A DNA stretch of 64,000 nucleotides from Afipia felis ATCC 53690 (GTDB lineage: Bacteria; Pseudomonadota; Alphaproteobacteria; Rhizobiales; Xanthobacteraceae). The translations under genes were made by a program, and so were the position numbers. Where the stretch lies: positions 3,286,001-3,350,000 of the forward strand of contig NZ_KB375270.1 of assembly GCF_000314735.2 (NCBI RefSeq). Reading direction: 5' to 3'. Shown in pieces: positions 44,798 through 53,345 of this stretch (the first letter of the stretch is position 1; each line of letters starts with the position of its first letter). The notes under the pieces are model-generated. The model was given only the letters and a program-made list of their open reading frames with translations, was not told the DNA's origin and did not search any database.

Positions 44798-45610
44798 TCA
44801 GGCGGTGGGGCGGTTCGCGAGACGCGCGATGTCGAAGGCATGAACGTCGGCGAGCAGTTCGCAGAACGCCCCGGCGCCATGCTCGATCAACTGCCGGCCC
44901 TTGTCCGCACTTGCCAGCGTGGCGTCGCCTGCGACGCCGCTGGGGTGCAGGTCCTGCGCCGCCCACGCGAAGGGCGCGGGCCGGTGCGGCGACAGCCAGC
45001 GGAATTCGCGCGCCATCGCGATGCTCGCAGGCTCGAAGTTGGCGATCTTGTCCTGACGCACCATCTCCGGCTGCGCCGCCAGCATGATCGAAGTCTCGAT
45101 TGCGCCACCATGGATGCCGTGAGCGATTTCCTCGTCCGGGAAAAGTCCGTCAGGCGTGCCGAAACGGTGCCAGTTCGTCGTCACCGCGAGCATGCCGAGG
45201 CGGGAGCGCAGCTCCTGCGCGACAATCGCCATCGGCGCGCTGTTGCCGCCGTGGCTCGTCACCATAACGATCTTCTTTACGCCGCTGCGCGCGACGCTTT
45301 CGCCGAGCGACATCCAGTGACGGATGGCGACGTGATAGGGCAGCGTTACTGTACCCGGATAATCGATGTGCTCGATCGAGAAGCCGATGCTCTGGGTCGG
45401 CAGGAATGACGCCGGAATCTGCGCGGGAAGCAGCGCCTGCACGCGCGCGAGGTAGGCCTGCGCGATCAGCGTATCGGTGCCGACCGGCAGATGCGGGCCA
45501 TGCTGCTCCGTCGCCGCCAGCGGCAGTACCGCGATCCATTGCCCTGCGGCTGCAGGATCGACATCCGGCCATTTGATGGCGGTCCAGTCGCGGGGTGGTG
45601 TGACACTCAT
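44798..45610 (-). CDS. Creatininase family amidohydrolase
   Basis: The product has 270 residues. Family members hydrolyse cyclic or N-formyl amides with two metal ions. WIAVLPLAATEQHGPHLPVGTDTLIA carries the first metal-binding block (Glu, His and Asp of TEQHGPHLPVGTD). MVTSHGGNSAPM gives the second His. GIHGGAIETSIMLA gives the final Glu in HGGAIETS. All ligands look intact. Known activities include creatinine, mycofactocin precursor (MftE) and pyrimidine/riboflavin intermediates; none is indicated. It is divergent from the ABC transporter operon with 115 bases between, which suggests shared control. Confidence 0.9.
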   Translation of the reverse strand: MSVTPPRDWTAIKWPDVDPAAAGQWIAVLPLAATEQHGPHLPVGTDTLIAQAYLARVQALLPAQIPASFLPTQSIGFSIEHIDYPGTVTLPYHVAIRHWMSLGESVARSGVKKIVMVTSHGGNSAPMAIVAQELRSRLGMLAVTTNWHRFGTPDGLFPDEEIAHGIHGGAIETSIMLAAQPEMVRQDKIANFEPASIAMAREFRWLSPHRPAPFAWAAQDLHPSGVAGDATLASADKGRQLIEHGAGAFCELLADVHAFDIARLANRPTA

Positions 45611-45725
45611 GAATGAAGATATCTTTGGATGAGATGGCGCGGATCGATTAGAAGGCGATGGGCTCTTTCAGGAACCGGAGCCTTCGGCTTCTATCATGGG
45701 CCAGAACGACCAGCGGAGTCCAATC

Positions 45726-46751
45726 ATGCAGCCTGCCCTTTCGTTGCGAGCGTTAACGGCGGCCGGCCTGCTGATCTCGCTTCTGATGCCCGCACAGGCG
45801 CAAACTCCACAGAAGCTCGACAAGGTCACCTTCGGCACCAACTGGCTGGCGGAAGGCGAGCAGGGCGGCTTCTTCCAGGCGCTTGCCGACGGCACCTACA
45901 AGAAATACGGCCTTGACGTGACGATCGTGCCGGGTGGCCCCAACGTCAATAACCGCATCCTGCTGCTGTCGAAGAAACTGGATTTCGACATCGCCGCCAA
46001 CAACCTGCAATCGCTGGATGCGGTTGCGAACAAAGTGCCGGTGGTGGCGGTCGCGGCGATGTTCCAGAAAGACCCGCAGGTTTTCATCGCGCACCCGGAA
46101 TCCAAGGTTAAATCGCTCGACGATCTCAAGCCGCTGACGCTGTTCGTCTCGAAAGAGGGGATGCCGACCTATTTTCAGTGGCTGAAAACCGAACACGGCT
46201 TCAGCGAGGATCGTGTCAAACCCTACACTTCCAACGCGCAACCGTTTCTGGCGAACCGCAACAGCGCGATGCAGGGTTATGTGACCTCCGAGCCTTTCGC
46301 CATCGAGCAGAAAGCCAAGTTCAAGCCGACGGTAATTCTGCTCGCCGATTACGGTTTCAACGCCTATTCGACCTTCATCGAAACAAGAACCGATCTGGTC
46401 GAGAACAAACCCGATCTGGTGCAGCGTTTCGTCGATGCCTCGATCGTCGGCTGGTACCATTATCTGTATGGTGACAACAAAGCGGGCAACGCGCTCATCA
46501 AGAAAATGAATCCGGACATGACCGACGCGATCCTGGATTACTCGGTCGCGAAAATGAAGGAATACGGCATCGTCGATTCCGGCGACACGCTGAAGAACGG
46601 GATCGGCGCGATGAGCGACGAGCGCATGGCGGATTTCTTCTCGACCATGGTGCATGCCGGGGTGGTGAAGCGCGATATCGATTTCCGCAAGGCCTATACG
46701 CTGCGCTTCGTCAACAAAGGCGTCGGGCTCGACCTGCGCCCCGCGCAATGA
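45726..46751 (+). CDS. NMT1/THI5-like ABC transporter substrate-binding protein
   Basis: From the ATG at 45726 the product has 341 residues; GGAG at 45714 fits this start. A signal peptide ends near PAQAQT (about 26). The mature protein begins LDKVTFGTNWLAEGEQGGFFQALADGTYKKYGLDVTIVPGG, the classical start of this class, in which the WxxxxxxGG(F/Y) stretch lines the ligand cleft. It is the type used for sulfonates, nitriles, thiamine precursors and taurine. The substrate cannot be named. Its stop overlaps the ATPase start by four bases (ATGA). Confidence 0.92.
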   Translation: MQPALSLRALTAAGLLISLLMPAQAQTPQKLDKVTFGTNWLAEGEQGGFFQALADGTYKKYGLDVTIVPGGPNVNNRILLLSKKLDFDIAANNLQSLDAVANKVPVVAVAAMFQKDPQVFIAHPESKVKSLDDLKPLTLFVSKEGMPTYFQWLKTEHGFSEDRVKPYTSNAQPFLANRNSAMQGYVTSEPFAIEQKAKFKPTVILLADYGFNAYSTFIETRTDLVENKPDLVQRFVDASIVGWYHYLYGDNKAGNALIKKMNPDMTDAILDYSVAKMKEYGIVDSGDTLKNGIGAMSDERMADFFSTMVHAGVVKRDIDFRKAYTLRFVNKGVGLDLRPAQ

Positions 46752-47515
46752 CGGCGATTGTCTGCAAGGATGTCACGCGGCGCTACGCCAATGGCGTAGA
46801 TGCGCTCGGCCCTGTCGATTTGAAAATCCGCGAAGGCGAATTCGTCTCGCTGCTCGGCCCCTCGGGCTGCGGCAAGTCGACCTTGCTGCGGATCATCGCC
46901 GGGCTCGATGCGCCGAGCGCGGGGAGCGTCACGGTCAACACCCGTGCGCGGTCATCCCGCAGCATTGGTTTCGTGTTTCAGGAGCCGACGCTGATGCCGT
47001 GGGCGAGTGTCCGCGACAATGTCTGCCTGCCGCTGCGGCTCAAAGGAGACACGAGCGCGGCAAGTCTTGCACGGGTCGACGATCTGCTGGTGCGCGTCGG
47101 CCTGCGGGAATTCGCCGGCGCCTATCCGCGCGAACTGTCCGGCGGCATGAAAATGCGCGCATCGCTTGCCCGTGCGCTGGTGACAGACCCGGATATCCTG
47201 CTGCTGGACGAGCCCTTTGCTGCGCTCGATGAAATTACCCGCTTTCGTCTCAATAATGATCTTTTGGCGTTGTGGCGCGACCTGCGCAAGACGGTGGTTT
47301 TCGTCACCCATTCGGTGTTTGAATCTGTCTTTCTGTCGCAACGCGTGATCGTGCTGACCGCGCGGCCCGGTCGGATTTTCACCGAGCGCCGGATCGATGC
47401 GCCTGAACCGCGCGACGAGAACTTCCGCACCTCGGCGTCATATGCCGGTTTCTGCCGCGAGGTCTCCGCTCTGCTGGGGCAGGCGAGCGCAGGGGAAAGC
47501 GGGCGGGTTGCCTGA
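46748..47515 (+). CDS. ABC transporter ATP-binding protein (SsuB/TauB class)
   Basis: The product has 255 residues. Walker A is GPSGCGKST at 37-45, the Q-loop lies in FVFQEPTLMPWASV, the signature is LSGGMKMRASLARAL, Walker B is DILLLDEPFAALDE and the switch His is in FVTHSVFESVFLSQ. The GGM variant of the signature is normal for the nitrate/taurine/sulfonate class. It overlaps the binding-protein gene by four bases and its last base is the first base of the permease start, so the three are translated in series. Confidence 0.95.
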   Translation: MTAIVCKDVTRRYANGVDALGPVDLKIREGEFVSLLGPSGCGKSTLLRIIAGLDAPSAGSVTVNTRARSSRSIGFVFQEPTLMPWASVRDNVCLPLRLKGDTSAASLARVDDLLVRVGLREFAGAYPRELSGGMKMRASLARALVTDPDILLLDEPFAALDEITRFRLNNDLLALWRDLRKTVVFVTHSVFESVFLSQRVIVLTARPGRIFTERRIDAPEPRDENFRTSASYAGFCREVSALLGQASAGESGRVA

Positions 47516-48342
47516 TGGGCCGGGATAGAGAGCAAACCAGATCGATGTTCACGCAGGATCGCTCGCTGCCGAAGGCGCTGCGCGTTCTGCTGCCTGTTAT
47601 CGTCTTTGCTGTCCTGATGGGGATCTGGGAAACGACGGTCCGCCTGCGTGATATCCCTCCTTACATCCTGCCTGCGCCGAGCCTGATCCTGCAGACGCTG
47701 GTGAAGGATTGGAGCCTTCTGTTTGCCTCTCTGCTCGCGACGCTGCGCGCGACGTTGGAGGGGTTTCTGGCAGCGGTAGTCGGCGGCATTGGTCTTGCGC
47801 TGCTGTTCAACCGCTCAAAATGGGTGGAGGATGCGTTCTTGCCCTATGCGGTGATCCTGCAGGTCACGCCCGTCATCGCCGTCGCGCCGCTGCTGCTGGT
47901 CTATCTGCCGCAGCATCTGGCCGTGGTGGCCTGCGCCTGGATCGTCGCGTTCTTTCCAGTGCTGTCGAACACGTTGCTCGGACTGAAATCGGTTGACCGT
48001 AATCTCGTTGGACTGTTCACCTTGTACGACGCCTCCCCGGCTCAGAAACTGTGGCGGCTTCGTCTGCCCTCGGCGCTGCCTTACATCATGGGCGGCCTGC
48101 GGATCGCAGGCGGCCTGTCGCTGATCGGTGCCGTGGTGGCGGAAATCGCGGCGGGCTCCGCAGGCTCCGGCTCCGGTCTTGCCTTCCGGATCGCGGAGGC
48201 CGGATATCGCCTGAATATTCCGCGCATGTTTGCCGCGTTGGCGCTCTTGTCGGCTGCCGGGATTGTGATTTATGCCGGTCTCTCAGCGGTGTCGCGCCTC
48301 GTGCTACGACGCTGGCATGAGAGCGCAATTGAAGGGGACTGA
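47515..48342 (+). CDS. ABC transporter permease (BPD_transp_1, SsuC/TauC class)
   Basis: The product has 275 residues; a second in-frame ATG at 47545 would give 265. Six membrane segments are visible. LLASLLATLRATLEGFLAAVVGGIGLALL is typical of the class, and the ATPase-contact loop is LPSALPYIMGGLRIAGGLSLIGAVVAEIAAGSAGSGSGL, near the EAA-motif position. It sits between the ATPase gene and the dehydrogenase gene with one-base TGATG overlaps at both ends. Confidence 0.94.
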   Translation: MGRDREQTRSMFTQDRSLPKALRVLLPVIVFAVLMGIWETTVRLRDIPPYILPAPSLILQTLVKDWSLLFASLLATLRATLEGFLAAVVGGIGLALLFNRSKWVEDAFLPYAVILQVTPVIAVAPLLLVYLPQHLAVVACAWIVAFFPVLSNTLLGLKSVDRNLVGLFTLYDASPAQKLWRLRLPSALPYIMGGLRIAGGLSLIGAVVAEIAAGSAGSGSGLAFRIAEAGYRLNIPRMFAALALLSAAGIVIYAGLSAVSRLVLRRWHESAIEGD

Positions 48343-49328
48343 TGACGATGGCGAATGAAACGGCGAAACCCGACATCCTGATTTTTGGCCCGAAGAAGCC
48401 CTTGATCGAGCGCGGTCTGGCCGAGCGGTTCAACGTGCACATCTTCCACCACCCGGATGATCTCGCCAAACTCTCGCCAGCGCAGGCGCAAAACATCCGC
48501 GGCATGGCGATCACAAATCTGGTCAAGGCCGATAGCACGATGCTGGCGCGCTTCCCGAAACTCGAGATGATCGCTTCCTTTGGCGTGGGCTACGATCATG
48601 TCGATTTCCGCTATGCGGCAGAGCACAACATCGTCGTCACCCACACGCCGGACGTGCTGACCGACGAAGTTGCCGACACCGCCATCGGGCTTCTGATCGC
48701 GACGCTGCGGGAATTCATCAATGCCGACCGCTATGTGCGTGAAGGCCGCTGGCCCAAGCAGAATTATCGTCTCAGCCCGGGCTCGCTGCGCGACCGCACC
48801 GTCGGCATCGTCGGCATGGGCCGGATCGGGCAGGCGATTGCCAGACGCGTGGCGGCCTGCGACGTGCCGATCGTCTATCATTCGCGCAATCCGGCTGCTG
48901 GCGTCACCTTCAAGCATTATCCGAACCTGATCGAGATGGCGACGGAGGTCGATACCCTGATCGCGATTACCCCGGGCGGCGCTTCGACCGCGAAGATGAT
49001 CAATGCCGACGTGCTGAAGGCACTGGGACCCCGCGGCGTCCTCATCAACGTTGCGCGCGGCTCGGTGGTCGACGAGGATGCGCTGATCGCAGCCCTCCAG
49101 GATGGAACGATTATGGCGGCCGGGCTTGATGTCTTCGCACATGAACCGAACGTGCCGGAAGCTTTCTTTGCGATGGATAACGTCGTGTTGCTGCCGCACA
49201 TCGCTTCGGCGTCGGTGGCGACACGCGATGCGATGGATCAGCTTGTGGTCGACAATCTGTTGAACTGGTTCTCCGGCAAGCCGGCGTTGACCCCGGTGCC
49301 GGAGACGCCTTTCGGAAAGCGTGCATGA
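48342..49328 (+). CDS. D-isomer specific 2-hydroxyacid dehydrogenase (glyoxylate/hydroxypyruvate reductase-like)
   Basis: The enzyme reduces a 2-keto acid to a D-2-hydroxy acid with NAD(P)H, or the reverse. The product has 328 residues. The dinucleotide fold has GIVGMGRIGQ (Gly158, Gly160, Gly163). The catalytic Arg239 is in NVARGSVVD, Glu268 in GLDVFAHEP and His286 in LLPHIASAS. ASFGVGYDHVD is the substrate-binding loop. SRNP after the second strand suggests NADP use, as Ser-Arg often binds the 2'-phosphate. It overlaps both neighbours, so its substrate is probably derived from what the ABC system imports. Confidence 0.93.
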   Translation: MTMANETAKPDILIFGPKKPLIERGLAERFNVHIFHHPDDLAKLSPAQAQNIRGMAITNLVKADSTMLARFPKLEMIASFGVGYDHVDFRYAAEHNIVVTHTPDVLTDEVADTAIGLLIATLREFINADRYVREGRWPKQNYRLSPGSLRDRTVGIVGMGRIGQAIARRVAACDVPIVYHSRNPAAGVTFKHYPNLIEMATEVDTLIAITPGGASTAKMINADVLKALGPRGVLINVARGSVVDEDALIAALQDGTIMAAGLDVFAHEPNVPEAFFAMDNVVLLPHIASASVATRDAMDQLVVDNLLNWFSGKPALTPVPETPFGKRA

Positions 49329-50023
49329 CATTTCGCACCGCTGCGCTTGCTGTATGTGTCGCCGCAGGCTTTGGGTCTGCGGTGCCGGCGTTCGCGCAGG
49401 ACGCACGCTCGCTCACCAAGGAGATGGTGGGACAATGGGAGCTTGCGACGGCAGGGCGCGACCGGACCTGCGTGGTGACGTTGAAGAACGATGAGGTGCC
49501 GCTCGGCATGAAACTCGATCTCGAAAAAGGCTGCGAAGAAGCCCTGCCGTTCACGGGATCGATTGCATCGTGGACGGTGAAGGGCCTCGATATCGTTCGC
49601 TTTCAGGATGCGAAGGGCGAGTCCGTGCTGGATGTCTCCGAAGTCGAGAACGGCATCCTTGAAGGCGTCCGCAGCGGCGAGGGCGTCTACATCCTGCAGG
49701 GTCTCGCAGCCGCGCGTGCGCTGTCGAAGTCGACCGACCAGATGATCGGCGACTGGGCGATGGTGCGCGGCAACGGGAGCCCGATCTGTGGCCTGACTCT
49801 CACCAACAACGAGGCGGGTACGCCGGAAAACTTTCAGGTTTTCCTCAAGCCGAAATGCGATCCTGCTGTGAGCCGCTTCGCGCCGGTGATGTGGCGGATC
49901 GAGCGCGGCGAAATGCTGCTGATCTCGGCGAGCGGCGAGGTCTGGCGGTTCGGCGCCGACGATCATGCGCAATGGCGGCGGATCCCCGACAGCGCCGATC
50001 CGTTCATCATGGTGCGCCAGTAA
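49325..50023 (+). CDS. Periplasmic AprI/Inh-type metalloprotease inhibitor family protein, tandem domains
   Basis: The product has 232 residues with a signal peptide ending PAFAQ (about 25). Two related modules follow. Module one starts LTKEMVGQWELATAGRDRTCVVTLKND and module two starts STDQMIGDWAMVRGNGSPICGLTLTNN. Each has the GxW...C...L pattern and a second Cys near its end, as in Inh proteins that block serralysin-type proteases. Its start overlaps the dehydrogenase stop by four bases. No serralysin gene is in the window, so the target is unknown, and it may have another ligand. Confidence 0.85.
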   Translation: MTFRTAALAVCVAAGFGSAVPAFAQDARSLTKEMVGQWELATAGRDRTCVVTLKNDEVPLGMKLDLEKGCEEALPFTGSIASWTVKGLDIVRFQDAKGESVLDVSEVENGILEGVRSGEGVYILQGLAAARALSKSTDQMIGDWAMVRGNGSPICGLTLTNNEAGTPENFQVFLKPKCDPAVSRFAPVMWRIERGEMLLISASGEVWRFGADDHAQWRRIPDSADPFIMVRQ

Positions 50024-50041
50024 AGCGCGCAACGCGCACGG

Positions 50042-50761
50042 CTACATCAGCTTCATGCCCTTGAGGCTCGAATGGCCATTCTTTCCGACGATGATGTGGT
50101 CGTGCACGGAGATGCCGAGCGGGGCCGCGATCGCGACGATGGATTTCGTCATCTGGATGTCGGCCTGCGACGGTGTCGGGTCGCCTGATGGATGGTTGTG
50201 GACGAGAACGATGGCGGTTGCCGACAATTCCAACGCGCGCTTCACCACTTCGCGGGGGTAGACCGGCGTATGATCGACGGTGCCGACCTGCTGCAATTCG
50301 TCGGCGATCAGCTGATTGCGCTTGTCGAGAAACAGGATGCGGAATTGCTCTTTGTCGGCAAAGGCCATCGCGGCGCGGCAATAGTCGATCACGCTCGACC
50401 ATGACGACAGTACGGTGCGCTGCTTGACCTGACCCTTGGCGACGCGGCTCGCGGTCGCGGCGATCAGCTTCATTTCGGTCACGGCGGCATCGCCCAGCCC
50501 GCTGATTTCGCGCAGTCGCGCCTCGGGTGCATGGACCACCTCGGCGAAGGAGCCGAATTTGGCGATCAGGGTTTTCGCCAGCGGCTTGACGTCGCGCCGT
50601 GGCAGCGCGCGAAACAGCACCATTTCCAGCAATTCGTAATCGCTGAGCGCGTCGGGGCCCGCATCGCGAAAGCGATCCCGCAATCGTTCCCGATGGCCGT
50701 GATAATGCGGCGCTTCGGAGAAACCAGACTTGTCTGACTGATCGTCAGCGTTTTCAGGCAT
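50042..50761 (-). CDS. radC: RadC family JAB/MPN-domain protein
   Basis: From the ATG at 50761 the product has 239 residues; a longer frame to 50818 has no family support. A helix-hairpin-helix region (about 75-95, [15 protein letters not shown]) precedes the JAB domain. Its metal motif is [14 protein letters not shown] (His188, His190, Asp201). The protein was first linked to DNA repair, but this is now doubted, and its activity is unknown. It converges on the AprI-type gene with 18 bases between stops and is followed upstream by map on the same strand. Confidence 0.94.
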   Translation of the reverse strand: MPENADDQSDKSGFSEAPHYHGHRERLRDRFRDAGPDALSDYELLEMVLFRALPRRDVKPLAKTLIAKFGSFAEVVHAPEARLREISGLGDAAVTEMKLIAATASRVAKGQVKQRTVLSSWSSVIDYCRAAMAFADKEQFRILFLDKRNQLIADELQQVGTVDHTPVYPREVVKRALELSATAIVLVHNHPSGDPTPSQADIQMTKSIVAIAAPLGISVHDHIIVGKNGHSSLKGMKLM

Positions 50762-50848
50762 GGGCTGGCACGTCGCGAACTTACACGACCACCATGCCGA
50801 GCCTGCCATCTTTTGCAAGGCGGCAATTGCGGCGCGTCCGCTACGAAA

Positions 50849-51676
50849 TCAGGCGGCGTTGTAGGGAGGCTTGTCCAGCTTGCCGGGGGAGAGCGTGAAA
50901 ATCTCGACCCCGTCCTGTGTCACGCCAACGGAATGTTCGAATTGCGCTGACAGCGACCGGTCCCGCGTCACCGCAGTCCAGCCATCGGAGAGAATCTTCA
51001 CATGCGGCTTGCCGAGGTTGATCATCGGCTCGATGGTAAAGATCATGCCGGGGCGCAGCATGACGCCGTCTCCCGGCTTGCCGATATGGATGATGTTCGG
51101 CTCGTCGTGAAACAGCCGGCCGAGGCCATGACCGCAGAAATCGCGGACCACGCTCATCTGCTGCGGCTCGACAAAGCTCTGGATCGCATGACCGATGTCG
51201 CCAGTAGTCGCGCCCGGCTTCACAGCGGCAATGCCACGCATCATCGCCTCGTAGGTCACGTCGATCAGCCGCTCGGAACGGCGCGAGATCGCGCCCGCGG
51301 TGTACATGCGGCTGGAATCGCCGTACCAGCCATCGACGATCAGGGTGACGTCAATGTTGACGATATCACCTTCCTTCAACTGCCGATCGCCGGGAATGCC
51401 GTGGCAGACGACATGGTTGATCGAGGTGCAGGTGGAGTGACGGTAGCCGCGATACATCAGGGTCGCGGGAATGGCATCGTGCGCAATCGCGAATGTCTGG
51501 ACGAACTCGTCGATCTCCGAAGTCAGAACGCCCGGCCGTACGATCGGCACCAGTTCGTCGAGGCATTTGGCGGTCAGCGCGCCGGCTTTACGCATTCCGG
51601 CGAAGGCGGCCGGGCCGTACAGCTTGATCTGGCCGGTCTTGCGCGCGGCAGCTTGGGTAGCATCAACGTAGTTCAT
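50849..51676 (-). CDS. map: Methionine aminopeptidase, type I
   Basis: Map removes the initiator Met from nascent proteins. The product has 275 residues. Family blocks are HSTCTSINHVVCHGIPGDRQLKEGDIVNIDVTLIVDGWYGDSSRM (metal ligands Asp in both halves), FCGHGLGRLFHDEPNIIH (metal-binding His), GMIFTIEPMIN (Glu) and the last Glu in SAQFEHSVGVT. The N-terminal extension of about 30 residues before GMRKAGALTAK is longer than the E. coli enzyme and has no zinc-finger Cys. It lies 87 bases before radC on the same strand. Confidence 0.96.
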   Translation of the reverse strand: MNYVDATQAAARKTGQIKLYGPAAFAGMRKAGALTAKCLDELVPIVRPGVLTSEIDEFVQTFAIAHDAIPATLMYRGYRHSTCTSINHVVCHGIPGDRQLKEGDIVNIDVTLIVDGWYGDSSRMYTAGAISRRSERLIDVTYEAMMRGIAAVKPGATTGDIGHAIQSFVEPQQMSVVRDFCGHGLGRLFHDEPNIIHIGKPGDGVMLRPGMIFTIEPMINLGKPHVKILSDGWTAVTRDRSLSAQFEHSVGVTQDGVEIFTLSPGKLDKPPYNAA

Positions 51677-51781
51677 GAAAAGTCTGGCTTCGAAGGGGTT
51701 GCGGGCACACCGGCCGGATCACGCTAATCTAATGCCTTACGGGTAATTCGCAACCTTTGCGCGCAGGCCGGAGCTTCGAAA

Positions 51782-53128
51782 TTAGACGGGCTTGGCGGCC
51801 GCGCCCGGGATGTTGTCGGTTGGAACTTCGACGATGGTTTCCACCGGTAGCGCCCCGCTGCGAACCCGCAGTTCGCGCACCGGATAGGGCACACGGATGT
51901 TTTCCTTCTTGAAGGCGGTCCAGAGCGCCTGCATGACCGCGCTTTTGACATTGTCCATTCCGACGTCGAGGTCGGCGACCCAGAAGGTCAGCGCGAATTT
52001 CATTCCCGTTTCGGCGAATTCGGTCAGCAGGCAATTCGGAGCCTTGAAGGTCGCGACATTCTGCGTGTTGCGGGCGATGTCGACAGCAAGCTCGCAGACC
52101 CGGTTCGGGTCTGCTTCGTAATTGGTGGCAAAAGTGACTTTCACCAGCATGCTTTTGTCAGTGTAGGTCCAGTTGATGACACGCTGGGTGACGAGATCCT
52201 CGTTCGGAATCAGAATCGAGCGCCCGTCGCCGGGCGCGACCGAGATGTAGCGGGTGTTCATCGAGCTGATTTTCCCGGTACTGTCGCCGATGGTCACGAG
52301 GTCGCCCGGCTTCACCGATTTGTCCGCGAGCAGGATCACGCCGCTGATGAAATTGGCGATGATCTTCTGCAGGCCGAAGCCGAGGCCGACGCCGATCGCT
52401 CCCGAGAACAGCGCGAAGGCTGATAGGTCGATGCCGACCGCCGACATCACCATGGCGATGGCGACGACCACGAGCGCGACCCGCACGAGCTTGATCAGCA
52501 GGACTTGAACCGACGGGGTGAGATCGTGCGAGCGGACGATCCGGGCTTCGATGAAGTTGCCGGCCGCGCCGACGAGCCACATCGCGATCGAAAGCAGGAC
52601 GGCCGCCTTGATGAGCAGGAGCGGGGTCAGCCGCAGCGCGCCCAAGGTGATCGAGATCGAATCGAGCGCATTAGCGACGTCGTCCAGTCGGCCGATGATG
52701 CTCAGCGCCGCCACGGCCCATGCTGCGATGGAGACCACGCGGACTACGAACTCGTTGCGGATAACGCTGGTGGCAACGCGGATGATAAGCCAGGCGGTCG
52801 CGAGATTGACCGCTGTCGACAGGACGTAGCCGCGATAGAGCAACCCCGTCTGGACCATGATCAACCGCGATATTTCGGCCAACAGGGCAAAAATGATCGT
52901 GCCGGCACGTTGCATCACTGTCCGGGCGAGCAGCCTCAGTGGTGCCGGCCAGCCCATCGTCAGCGAAGTAATGTCAAATCTGGTCCGCAGGCCGCTACCG
53001 AGCGCGAGCGAGATACCGGCTGCGACCAGGATGATGCCGAACTGCAGATAGAACCACGGCGAGGTGATTTCCCCGCCGATGGATTGCATCGTGCGGTTCA
53101 GGGCGTCTCGCAGGTCGTCCCAATCCAT
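51782..53128 (-). CDS. MscS-family mechanosensitive ion channel
   Basis: The product has 448 residues. About five membrane segments cover residues 25-265 before the pore helix. The pore region is AFALFSGAIGVGLGFGLQKIIANFISGVILLADKSVKPGD, with the Gly-rich MscS pattern. The beta domain follows (TIGDSTGKISSMNTRYISVAPGDGRSILIPNEDLVTQRVINWT), and then the C-terminal alpha/beta domain to about 425. MscS channels open under membrane tension and release solutes during osmotic downshock. It is a medium-size member (MscS of E. coli has 286 residues), with extra N-terminal helices. Confidence 0.94.
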   Translation of the reverse strand: MDWDDLRDALNRTMQSIGGEITSPWFYLQFGIILVAAGISLALGSGLRTRFDITSLTMGWPAPLRLLARTVMQRAGTIIFALLAEISRLIMVQTGLLYRGYVLSTAVNLATAWLIIRVATSVIRNEFVVRVVSIAAWAVAALSIIGRLDDVANALDSISITLGALRLTPLLLIKAAVLLSIAMWLVGAAGNFIEARIVRSHDLTPSVQVLLIKLVRVALVVVAIAMVMSAVGIDLSAFALFSGAIGVGLGFGLQKIIANFISGVILLADKSVKPGDLVTIGDSTGKISSMNTRYISVAPGDGRSILIPNEDLVTQRVINWTYTDKSMLVKVTFATNYEADPNRVCELAVDIARNTQNVATFKAPNCLLTEFAETGMKFALTFWVADLDVGMDNVKSAVMQALWTAFKKENIRVPYPVRELRVRSGALPVETIVEVPTDNIPGAAAKPV

Positions 53129-53345
53129 TGGTAGATCCCGTCAGATGGAGGCAGGGGGCATCTTTTCATGCGGCCTTGCGACGCGGGCGTCAATATCGGT
53201 AAGGGCTGCATATGGGTCGTGCAGGTCGCGACGCGATGCGTTTGGCGCCGGAAATCCGGCACATTTGTGATGCCGATTTTATTTGGCGATCTGCCGTGGC
53301 CACTATAAGCAAGGTGGAAGCGCAAGTCGAAAGTCCCCGCCGCCC

